57,062 bases of DNA from Vicinamibacteria bacterium. Lineage in GTDB: Bacteria > Acidobacteriota > Vicinamibacteria > Fen-336 > JAGNNV01. The DNA lies in NCBI GenBank assembly GCA_019694155.1, contig JAIBCN010000131.1:1-57062 (forward strand). The letters are read 5' to 3'. Shown here piece after piece: positions 50,524 to 57,062 of the stretch. How positions within the stretch are numbered: the stretch's first letter is position 1; the number at the start of each line of letters is the position of its first letter. The translations under genes and the position numbers were made by a program. A model generated the notes under the pieces. It was given only the letters and a program-made list of their open reading frames with translations, was not told the origin of the DNA and made no database searches.

Positions 50524-52889
50524 AGCCGCCACTCCTCGAGGATGCGCGCGGCCCTGGCGTCGATCCGGGCGAAAAGCGCCGCCGCGCCGGATGATGCGCC
50601 GAGCCGGGTCACTTCGGCGCCGCTCGTGAGGCCGAGGCGCCGCGCGACGGTGTCCGCGAGCGTCCGTCGCTGGCGCTCGTGAAGTCTCCGGAACGCGGAT
50701 CGCAGGCGCGGAAGCATGGTGAGGAACGCGTCGTCCTCCGCCGCGCGCAGAAGATCGTCGATCGCGGACGTGAGATGGTCGGAACCGAGAAGAAGCGAGG
50801 TGCGGCAGGACGCGAGCATTCCGTCCAGGAACTCGCCGGCGCGGGCGAGCACATCGGGCGGCTGAAGCGCGAAGGCGGCGAGGGCAACGCTGAGTCCCTC
50901 CGCGGGAACGACTCGCAGTTCGGCCAGCATGCCCATGAGAGCGCCTTGGAGGAAGGGCGTCTGGCTTTCGCTCGAAGCGCGGCCTGCGTACTGGACGAAG
51001 AGATCGCGGTCGAGACCCGCGCTCGCGTCGACCAGCGTTTCGGCGACGATGCGGAGTCCTTCAACGATGCGCTCATGGTCTTCCTCGGGCGCGTTCGCCG
51101 CTTCCGGCAAAGCGAAGCAGGCGCGGTCGTAGCATCGGCCGACGAGAGAAACCAGATCGGCGTCGCTCCCAAAGGAATGCTCGAAGTGTCGCCGCAGGAT
51201 CTGAAGCTCGCCGAGAGCCTCCGCCAGCGAGAGAAAGCGCGGATCGGCATCGACCGCGACGCGACAGGCGCGTCGCACGTCGCCCGCGAGGTCGGGCAGG
51301 TCCATTTCCGTCGCTTCACGAAGCCGCCGCGCCGTCGTCCCTGCGTGGGAGGCGATCTGGCCCAGATCTTCACGAAGGCGGGCGCGCGCGGCGCTCTCCA
51401 GGCTTTCGCCGTAGTGCGCCCGGTCGGCGAGCTGCGTCTCGATCTCGGGGTTCCACTTGAGGCGCCACGTTTCGGTGAAGATCGCTCCATCCGCATGAGT
51501 CGCGATCTCGGCGAACGGGATCTCCAGAAAAACCAGGCGACGAAGGAAGGCCGCCTGCCTTCGGCCCACGGGGTCCCGCCGGTCGACTTTGCGCGTGATT
51601 CGGCTCTCCCGATCGACGACCTCCGCGAGGTCGAGCGCCTGGAGCTGTTCGTGGAAGTCGGAGACGATGGGAAGGCGACCAGCGTCCGGCGAAACCGTGC
51701 CCACCTTCGTCCCGATCGCGACGTGATCCATGGCGGCCGTCAAGTGAACCCCCTGATGGCCGGGGTCCCCTTTGCAGCAGCACGTAATCACGGCATCTTG
51801 GACGTCGTCGAGGGTCGCGACCTCGTGCCTGCGGAGCGCGCCCAGCATCCGCGCGTGCTGTGCAACGCTGATCGCATCGGCCGAGGAGGCCGGTTCGCCG
51901 AGCGCCCGCGCGCGCTTCAGAACCTCGACCACGTGCTGCGCGACGATCTCGTCGTGATCGCGGCCGTGAAGCTCCCAGACGCGTTCATAGAAGCGGGGCG
52001 CGCGGTTGCCGGCCTGATAGCCGGAGAGTCGGGAGACCCTGAAGAAAGAGTAGGGAACGAGGGCCGTCTGCACTTCCCCGAAGGGGACGTCGGGCGCGGC
52101 CACGAGGTCGTCTCGATCCAGGAAAACGTGGAAGCCCCCACACACGACCATGGCGTCGGAGGGCTTCACTCCGAGTCGTTGGATTCCGTCGCGGATCGAC
52201 TTCCACATGAAGCGTTCGCGCGCGACCGTGCCGTCCTCGAGCATTCGCTCTGGCGACGCGCTCGACCGCGCGGCCGCGCAGAAAGTGAGCAGCTCGCGGC
52301 GGAAGACGTCTCGATCGTCGAGTGAGGTCCCGAACTCGAAGAGACTGTCCCACGCCTGGTCCCAGCTCGAAAAGCCCGCCGCGGCGGCCGCCGAGGCGTA
52401 GAAAGCGCCTTCGACATCGAGTGTCGGAGCGATCTCTTCAATGGGCTCTTCTTCGGCCGATTCCGTCGATGGTCCGTGGGGTCTCGCCCAGTGCGGCAGA
52501 TCGATGAACTCGATGGTGGCGCGAACGGCCGCCGCGGCGCGCATCGCTACGTACTCCGGGGAGTAGGAAAGGAGCGGGTACCAGACGGCCTGCTGAGCAT
52601 CTTTCGTCCGGGGCGCGGCCGGATCCGGCGAGGGCGCCCGGTAAGCCGAGTAGATGGCGACGGGCGGTCGGGTACGAGCGTCGATCACGTGAGGGACGAG
52701 GGCCGTGGCCTCCGAAGGCCCCTCGATGAAAACAACTTTCGGCCTCAGGCTACGGATGGTGGAGTCGAGATGCCGGGCCACGCGAGGGGAGTGGTGGCGC
52801 ACCGGGAACCAGTAGATCTCGTCCTTCAAGACGAGTTCGACGGCGGCTCCCACCGACTGCGTGTCGAGGGCAGGGCCGGGTGCCTTCAC
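50520..52889 (-). CDS. DUF5682-like protein, possibly EreA/ChaN/TraB-type fold
   Basis: 789-residue protein; I place it in DUF5682 by its opening and operon company. The N-terminal domain (about 20-270) reads 'YWFPVRHHSP' (His 32, 33), 'KVVFIEGPSEA' (Glu 56), then 'RERFMWKSIRDGI' and 'AMVVCGGFHVFL'. The order His-His, Glu, Arg-Glu-Arg and His recalls the EreA/ChaN/TraB-like hydrolase superfamily, so a metal-assisted hydrolase is possible. The remaining 500 residues are helical with no known motif, ending 'AALFARIDARAARILEEW'. No signal peptide. GTG 52889 overlaps the MoxR stop (GTGA); the longer frame to 52934 would enter the MoxR gene. Confidence 0.75.
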   Translation of the reverse strand: MKAPGPALDTQSVGAAVELVLKDEIYWFPVRHHSPRVARHLDSTIRSLRPKVVFIEGPSEATALVPHVIDARTRPPVAIYSAYRAPSPDPAAPRTKDAQQAVWYPLLSYSPEYVAMRAAAAVRATIEFIDLPHWARPHGPSTESAEEEPIEEIAPTLDVEGAFYASAAAAAGFSSWDQAWDSLFEFGTSLDDRDVFRRELLTFCAAARSSASPERMLEDGTVARERFMWKSIRDGIQRLGVKPSDAMVVCGGFHVFLDRDDLVAAPDVPFGEVQTALVPYSFFRVSRLSGYQAGNRAPRFYERVWELHGRDHDEIVAQHVVEVLKRARALGEPASSADAISVAQHARMLGALRRHEVATLDDVQDAVITCCCKGDPGHQGVHLTAAMDHVAIGTKVGTVSPDAGRLPIVSDFHEQLQALDLAEVVDRESRITRKVDRRDPVGRRQAAFLRRLVFLEIPFAEIATHADGAIFTETWRLKWNPEIETQLADRAHYGESLESAARARLREDLGQIASHAGTTARRLREATEMDLPDLAGDVRRACRVAVDADPRFLSLAEALGELQILRRHFEHSFGSDADLVSLVGRCYDRACFALPEAANAPEEDHERIVEGLRIVAETLVDASAGLDRDLFVQYAGRASSESQTPFLQGALMGMLAELRVVPAEGLSVALAAFALQPPDVLARAGEFLDGMLASCRTSLLLGSDHLTSAIDDLLRAAEDDAFLTMLPRLRSAFRRLHERQRRTLADTVARRLGLTSGAEVTRLGASSGAAALFARIDARAARILEEWRL

Positions 52890-54034
52890 TTCGCGGGCAC
52901 GACCTCTTGGAGCCCCTGGTAGAACGAGTCCCACGTGGCGTCCTTCGCGCCGCGTTTCTTCGCGATGAGAGTTGCGTATTCGCGCAGGACGGCGAGGTCC
53001 GACGCGTCCTCCTTCACGACCGAGCCGAGGAGGTTCCGAGCGATGTCCGAGCCGTCCACCTTCTGTCGGCCGAAGAAGGAGGCGCGAAGCGCGGCCTCGA
53101 CGGCCACGCCGATGGCTTCCGCCGTCGAGAGGGTCGTCGTCGGCTGTTTCAGGCTGACGCCGTCTTCACTCTTGCCTTCGCGGATCTCCCGGAAAACGGT
53201 GGTGATGAGATCGGCGATCTTCGGCGGCAGTTCCACCGGCAAGTCGTATCGCTGGAGCAGTTCGGCGGATCGCTGTCGCACGACCTGGACCTCCGTCTTG
53301 GCGTCGCGGATCACCGGGATGTGGATGTAGTTGAACCGTCGCTTGAGGGCCGCGGAAAGATCGTTCACGCCCTGGTCGCGGGTGTTGGCGGTGGCGATGA
53401 CGTTGAAGCCGGGCTTTGCCCAGACCATGTTTGCGTCGGGCAGTTCCGGGACCGCGATCGCCTTGTCGGAGAGGATCGAAACGAGAGCGTCCTGGACGTC
53501 GGGAACACACCGTGTGAGCTCCTCGAAGCGGAGGAGCCCGCCCGCTCTCATCGCGACCATGGTCGGCGAGGGGATGAGATTCGACGGTTGGGGTCCCTCC
53601 GCGATGACGCGCGCGATGTTCCACGAGTACTTGATGTGCTCCTCAGTGGTTCCCGCGGTCCCTTGGATGGTCAGGGTGGAGTTGCCGCTGATCGCGGCCG
53701 CGAGATGTTCGGAAAGCCAGCTCTTACCGGTGCCCGGCTCGCCCAGGAGGAGCAGGGCGCGCTCGGAGGCGAGCGTCACGATCGCCCGTTCGACGATCGA
53801 GCGATCGCCATAGAACTTCGTCGTGATGGGAACCGATCGCTTCTTGCCTCCAAGGCGCGCTTCCACGGTGGATCCGCCCACGATGTAGGCGAGTACCGCC
53901 CGCGGCGACAGTGCCCAATGGGCCGGCCGGGCGTCCTGGTCTCCCTCGGCCAGCGCTTGAATCTCGTCGCGGAAACGCTGCTCGGCTGGCTCGCGCAGCC
54001 TCGATTCGACGCCTTCGGGTTCCTTGGACGGCAT
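52886..54034 (-). CDS. MoxR-type AAA+ ATPase
   Basis: 382-residue chaperone-like ATPase. Walker A GEPGTGKS (98-105); Walker B LLRFEEL (167-173), where the usual Asp-Glu is Glu-Glu. The MoxR insert lies between ('TLTIQGTAGTTEEHI', 'LIPSPTMV'). Sensor 1 is Asn in VIATANTRD (217) and the Arg finger is in LKRRFNYIHIP (232-233). A C-terminal lid of about 130 residues follows. MoxR proteins usually work with vWA partners encoded nearby, as here. ATG 54034 is preceded at good spacing by AAGGAG; ATG 54049, in frame, overlaps the upstream stop (ATGA) but lacks a ribosome site. Translation is likely coupled either way. Confidence 0.9.
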   Translation of the reverse strand: MPSKEPEGVESRLREPAEQRFRDEIQALAEGDQDARPAHWALSPRAVLAYIVGGSTVEARLGGKKRSVPITTKFYGDRSIVERAIVTLASERALLLLGEPGTGKSWLSEHLAAAISGNSTLTIQGTAGTTEEHIKYSWNIARVIAEGPQPSNLIPSPTMVAMRAGGLLRFEELTRCVPDVQDALVSILSDKAIAVPELPDANMVWAKPGFNVIATANTRDQGVNDLSAALKRRFNYIHIPVIRDAKTEVQVVRQRSAELLQRYDLPVELPPKIADLITTVFREIREGKSEDGVSLKQPTTTLSTAEAIGVAVEAALRASFFGRQKVDGSDIARNLLGSVVKEDASDLAVLREYATLIAKKRGAKDATWDSFYQGLQEVVPAK

Positions 54035-54045
54035 CCTCTTCTCCT

Positions 54046-55161
54046 TCATGTGAACTTGAGCGCTTTCACGAGCGCCGTGGGATCGAACGCCAAATCGCGC
54101 AGCTGGAGGGCCACGGGGCCTTTGGCGCCGAAGTACGTGAGCGGTTGGAAGGCGAACCTGCACATCTCATAGTGAAGCAACCCGTAAAGGAGCCCCTTTT
54201 GCGGCTTCTTCTTCGCCCACTGATCGAGGTGCCTCCGAAGTCCTTCGTCTTCCGGCCCGGTACCGACGGTCGCGTGGTACAGCCCATCCCGCCCTTCGAT
54301 CGGATATCGAAGCTGCTGTTCGCGATCCAGGGTTTCCGGTGTTCCGACCGTGAAGCCCTCGAGCCCGACCTCTTCTTGCAGCTCGACCTCGAGGTCGAAC
54401 GGACTCGGCGATTGCTGCGACACGCGCTCGAGCGCTCTCGACGCGTCGAACCGAAGCATGTGGCTCCAGTCTGGAGGCGACTTGAGGGTGAGCGGCTCGA
54501 CCTTGCTCTCTTTCGCGAGGGTCAGGCGGGACGCGTCCGCGATCTGAGCATGCGTGACTCGGGCGGCGAGCCCGGGCAGCAGGGCCGTCGGTTTGAATCC
54601 TTGAGCCTGGGCGAACTGCAGATACGCTTCGGAGGGAACGTCGACATCGGTCCGCAGAGGGTAGACCGCGGACCAAACAAGCGGCGTTCCCGACGGCAGA
54701 TCGCCATCCCGAAGCACCCGGAGCCTGAACTCGAAGGCCGCGAACGCGCCAGGGACGACCCGTTTCGACACCCCCGCGCCGATGAGGTCGAGCGTCGGCA
54801 CGGAGCGTGTCACGGGCTGGCTCGTAAGCCGCAACCACTGGTTCTCATCGCCGCGATCGAGCGCTTGCGTCATTCCACGCGCGAGCATCCAGGCGCGGTT
54901 GAGGAAAAAGCCGTACCGGCGCCGGGAGAACGACGGATCGTTCCTGGTGAAGCGGCCGAGTTCCTCCGTGGCGACGCGCAGCGTAAACCCGAGTCGGAGA
55001 AAGCGCATGCGCGAGGCTGCATCGAAGGACACGGAGAGCGCCTCGCGCGAAGCCGCGGACGCGGCCGAAAGTCCGGTCAGCAGAAGGTCCTCCACGGCCA
55101 TGGTTACACGCGAGAGCATGCTTGCGAATGCGGCGTGCTGGTCCGCGGGGGGAAGGCTCAA
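54046..55161 (-). CDS. MoxR-SWIM operon protein of unknown function
   Basis: 371 residues, not recognised. An N-terminal helical part (about 1-110) with 'AASAASREALSVSFDAASRMRF' and 'YGFFLNRAWMLARGMTQAL' is followed by a beta-rich region ('AAFEFRLRVLRDGD', 'PLVWSAVYPLRTDVDVPSE'). The C-terminal part is conserved-looking ('LLYGLLHYEMCRFAFQPLTY', 'LQLRDLAFDPTALVKAL'). No catalytic motif, cysteine cluster, signal or membrane helix. TTG 55161 overlaps the stop of the small gene (TTGA) and is supported by GAGGAG upstream. Its place between the SWIM proteins and the MoxR ATPase suggests an adaptor or substrate-recognition subunit, which is inference. Confidence 0.75.
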   Translation of the reverse strand: MSLPPADQHAAFASMLSRVTMAVEDLLLTGLSAASAASREALSVSFDAASRMRFLRLGFTLRVATEELGRFTRNDPSFSRRRYGFFLNRAWMLARGMTQALDRGDENQWLRLTSQPVTRSVPTLDLIGAGVSKRVVPGAFAAFEFRLRVLRDGDLPSGTPLVWSAVYPLRTDVDVPSEAYLQFAQAQGFKPTALLPGLAARVTHAQIADASRLTLAKESKVEPLTLKSPPDWSHMLRFDASRALERVSQQSPSPFDLEVELQEEVGLEGFTVGTPETLDREQQLRYPIEGRDGLYHATVGTGPEDEGLRRHLDQWAKKKPQKGLLYGLLHYEMCRFAFQPLTYFGAKGPVALQLRDLAFDPTALVKALKFT

Positions 55162-55511
55162 TTCTCCTCCTCCGCTTCGTCCCCTTCCGCCCCGGCATTT
55201 GCCCGGGCAACAGCTCCCTTGAGTCGCGCGGAAACCACTTCCAGAGTGAGCAGCCGCTCGAACACCCTGAGGCTCGCCTGAGTCCTCGTGAGCGCGGCCG
55301 CGGCGTCCCGGCTTTCCGAACGGATCGCCCCGGCGAGGACCGCGAGGCGTTGCGCGAGGTGGGCTGCGCCCGCCTCCTCGAACTCCGCTTTCATGGACTC
55401 GAGGACCGGAACGCGCTCCGGGCCGGCGACGCGCAGTCCCCCAACCGCGAGGTCCTCGAGCTCACCCTGAAGCCGCATCAGGGCGTAGGTGATCGCGGTG
55501 AGGTCGCTCAC
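55158..55511 (-). CDS. Small helical protein of the MoxR-SWIM operon
   Basis: 117 residues, mostly amphipathic Ala/Leu/Arg helices ('TAITYALMRLQGELEDLAV', 'HLAQRLAVLAGAIRSESRDA', 'LRVFERLLTLEVVSARLKGA') with an acidic end (EGDEAEEEN). Probably a helical bundle or coiled-coil adaptor; no known domain. GTG 55511 overlaps the BRCT-SWIM stop (GTGA), and its own stop overlaps the next TTG. The longer frame to 55553 would lie within the BRCT-SWIM gene and is unlikely. Confidence 0.72.
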   Translation of the reverse strand: MSDLTAITYALMRLQGELEDLAVGGLRVAGPERVPVLESMKAEFEEAGAAHLAQRLAVLAGAIRSESRDAAAALTRTQASLRVFERLLTLEVVSARLKGAVARANAGAEGDEAEEEN

Positions 55512-56536
55512 AAGGCGTAGTAGTCCTCGGGAACGGTTTCTGTCGGTCTCCAATCGATCTCGCCCGCCTTGAACCCGCCGTAGCGGAGGAGCAGCTCAGC
55601 GTTTGGCGTGCTCTTCGTGAGCGGTGATTTCGGCGATGCCGCTTTCGCCCAGTCGTAGGCGCGCCTCGGTTCGATCTGGCCGCCGGCCGAAAGTCCAAGC
55701 AGGAGAACGACGAGATGCTTGCAGATGTCGCCCGCCTGACCCATGCACGGGGTCATTCCGCGGTCGAAGCAGGCAAAGCTGCCGTCCTCGTGAATCCAGG
55801 CGGCGTAATACTCGTCCGCGACGCTCTGACTCTTCACGATGCCTCCGGCGGAGTGAGGTGTCGTTTCAACGTGAAGCTGGAACGATGCGCGCTTGAGCAT
55901 CTGGACGCCGCGATCGACCTTGCCCGGATCGGTCAGGGAGCGAAGGTGGATGGCGAGAGATCGCACGTCGTACTTCGTGTCCGTCGGTCGGCGGACGAGG
56001 GCGAAGAGTTCGAGCAGCCTCTCTTCGGAGAGCACGACCGTGTCGGGCTCCTTCGAGAAGCGGCGCAGGAGTTCCGCCTTGCCGGCGCCCCGACCCGGTC
56101 CGACCACGAGGTAGTCCGTCCTGCTGACGTCGGGGCCGGCGACGATCCCGCCTTCGGCCGTGACCATGGCCACCGGGCCCTCGACGTCGAGCCCCTTCGA
56201 GAATCCTCCGGCGAACAGGAACGTGAGCCCGTTCAGGGTTGGGCGCGCCAGGTGCAGAAAAGCAGCCTCGTCCAGAACGGTGGGTTTGTCATTCTTCCGT
56301 TTCTCGAGAGCGCGACGCGCGTCTTTCTTGCCGGGCCCCGACTTCTCGCCGAGAACGACGTAGTCGGCGCTCTGAATCCGCTTGACAACGCGTGCCCCAC
56401 GCCGCTCGACGTGGACCGCAGGCGAACGATCCCCGAAGAGACGGGGCCAGCCCGCGAAGCCGCCAAAGAACGCGAACCGGAGGCCTTCGAAGTCCTCCGC
56501 GAACTTCAGCGCCGCGGACCGACGCTTCTTGGTCAC
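55508..56536 (-). CDS. Tandem BRCT and SWIM zinc-finger protein
   Basis: 342 residues. Two BRCT-like domains (about 10-95: 'LRFAFFGGFAGW', 'RIQSADYVVLGEKSG'; about 96-185: 'LTFLFAGGFSKG', 'VSRTDYLVVGPGRGAGKAE') are followed by a SWIM finger (about 235-275: 'SFACFDRGMTPC' then 'ICKHLVVLLLGL'), the usual C..C..C-x-H metal set. BRCT binds phosphopeptides or DNA ends; SWIM binds DNA or protein. The last 18 residues (GEIDWRPTETVPEDYYAL) almost equal the end of the next SWIM protein. GTG 56536 overlaps the upstream stop (GTGA); the longer frame to 56827 is inside that gene. I know of no common protein with this BRCT-BRCT-SWIM order. Confidence 0.82.
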   Translation of the reverse strand: MTKKRRSAALKFAEDFEGLRFAFFGGFAGWPRLFGDRSPAVHVERRGARVVKRIQSADYVVLGEKSGPGKKDARRALEKRKNDKPTVLDEAAFLHLARPTLNGLTFLFAGGFSKGLDVEGPVAMVTAEGGIVAGPDVSRTDYLVVGPGRGAGKAELLRRFSKEPDTVVLSEERLLELFALVRRPTDTKYDVRSLAIHLRSLTDPGKVDRGVQMLKRASFQLHVETTPHSAGGIVKSQSVADEYYAAWIHEDGSFACFDRGMTPCMGQAGDICKHLVVLLLGLSAGGQIEPRRAYDWAKAASPKSPLTKSTPNAELLLRYGGFKAGEIDWRPTETVPEDYYAL

Positions 56537-57062
56537 AGAGTGTAGAAGTCCTCGGGAACCGTCTCGGTCGGCCGCCAGTCGATCTCGCCCGCCTCGACCC
56601 CTTTGTAGCGAAGCAACACTTCGGATTGCGCATCGCGGTTGAGCGAGGGTTTCTGGAGAGCGCTCCGCTGAATCCAGAGGTCGAGCACGTCCGGCGAAAT
56701 CTCGTTTGCCTGGGCGAGACCGATGACGAGCACCAGGAGGTGCTTGCACAACGCTCCTCGAAGCCCCCCGCAGACGTTGAGGTTCTGTGTGCAGCACGCG
56801 AACGATCCGTCTGATGCGAGGGAGCACGAGTACACAAGATCCTCGCCGCTCTGACTCTTGACGATTCCTGCGAGCCTTTCGTCGGAGGTTTCGGCGAAGA
56901 GGCGGAAGCGCTCGCCCTTGAGCATGGTGAGGGCCTTGGCGAGCCGCGGCCCTTCGATCGATTTCCCGAGCAACTTCATGAACTGAGGAAGATCGACCGG
57001 CTTCCGACGACTCTTCGCTCGATCGATCCGGGCGAGCGCGATGGGGTCCGGCCCGTCGCCGG
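56533..57062 (-). CDS. SWIM zinc-finger protein, N terminus beyond right edge
   Basis: The frame is open to the window's right edge, so only the C-terminal 175 or so residues are visible; the ATG at 56979 is internal. The visible part begins 'IALARIDRAKSRRKPVDLP', then 'KALTMLKGERFRLFAETSD' and a SWIM finger 'SFACCTQNLNVC' with 'LCKHLLVLVIGL'. It ends 'GEIDWRPTETVPEDFYTL'. The whole segment is a paralogue of the SWIM part of the next gene (similar 'GIVKSQS' strands), so the two arose by duplication. The missing N terminus may hold other domains. First visible gene of the minus-strand MoxR operon. Confidence 0.85.
   Translation of the reverse strand, partial: GDGPDPIALARIDRAKSRRKPVDLPQFMKLLGKSIEGPRLAKALTMLKGERFRLFAETSDERLAGIVKSQSGEDLVYSCSLASDGSFACCTQNLNVCGGLRGALCKHLLVLVIGLAQANEISPDVLDLWIQRSALQKPSLNRDAQSEVLLRYKGVEAGEIDWRPTETVPEDFYTL

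Noticed and set aside
49051..50682. 543-residue frame starting in the ferredoxin scar
   Set aside because: Only its first 97 residues or so match the Fe-S subunit; the rest is antisense to the vWA gene.
52880..55281. Long plus-strand frames opposite the MoxR operon (430 and 456 residues)
   Set aside because: Antisense to the MoxR, unknown and small helical genes; no domain match.
56979..56979. ATG 56979 as the start of the right-edge SWIM gene
   Set aside because: The frame stays open to the window edge with protein-like sequence (IALARIDRAKSRRK), so the start lies outside.

Overview
The window is a GC-rich (by eye roughly two-thirds G+C), densely coded bacterial chromosome segment. Its gene content points to an Acidobacteriota-like Gram-negative. 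The main clue is the stand-alone 814-residue MacB/FtsX-type permease of the kind described as 'acidobacterial duplicated orphan permease'. Periplasmic propeller histidine kinases, TPR-fused Ser/Thr kinases, M28/M61 secreted peptidases and RND/TolC efflux also fit. This placement is inference; no rRNA, tRNA, IS element or CRISPR array was seen.

Layout. 1-12 kb: a 5'-truncated propeller sensor kinase, phosphofructokinase (minus), class II photolyase coupled to an O-antigen-ligase-like protein, PepQ, a polytopic membrane protein and a flavoprotein. 12-21 kb: an envelope-stress-like regulon with a secreted YncE-type propeller, an OmpR/HK two-component pair, a PepSY-like protein and a TolC-adaptor-RND pump. 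The propeller gene and the PepSY gene carry the same tandem hexamer operator (GTTAAG-N5-half site, 10 nt, -10-like hexamer) with identical geometry, so I infer one response regulator controls both. 21-30 kb: a Tat-exported cysteine-repeat protein, the orphan permease, an M28 peptidase, an M61 peptidase coupled to MobA, a B12-binding radical SAM enzyme and a hotdog protein. 30.6-38.3 kb: a 1,731-residue zinc-ribbon/Ser-Thr kinase/TPR protein overlapping a ClpA-like double AAA+ unfoldase. 38.3-38.6 kb: a 259-bp near-perfect palindrome (MITE-like). 38.6-41.7 kb: SRPBCC-like protein, methyltransferase and GH35 beta-galactosidase.

41.7-46.1 kb: a MarR regulator with a strong promoter and embedded operator, followed by a two-subunit molybdenum enzyme of the pyrogallol transhydroxylase family. 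Its large subunit carries an N-terminal SCP2-like domain. MobA at 26 kb could make its cofactor. 46.1-48.7 kb (minus): two tandem, paralogous, secreted 8-cysteine proteins ending in a Trp/Gly-rich tail, plus a large secreted beta-sandwich protein; I do not recognise this family. This block lies between the intact Fe-S subunit gene and a 336-bp, about 95% identical broken copy of it.

49.4 kb to the right edge (minus): seven genes, six of whose seams I read as 4-nt start/stop overlaps: SWIM protein (partial), BRCT-BRCT-SWIM protein, a small helical protein, a 371-residue protein of unknown function, a MoxR-type AAA+ ATPase, a DUF5682-like protein and a vWA (MIDAS) protein. MoxR plus vWA is a known chaperone pairing. 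The BRCT/SWIM partners and the EreA/ChaN/TraB-like look of the DUF5682 protein make this operon, together with the 8-Cys pair, the best candidate for an undescribed system here.
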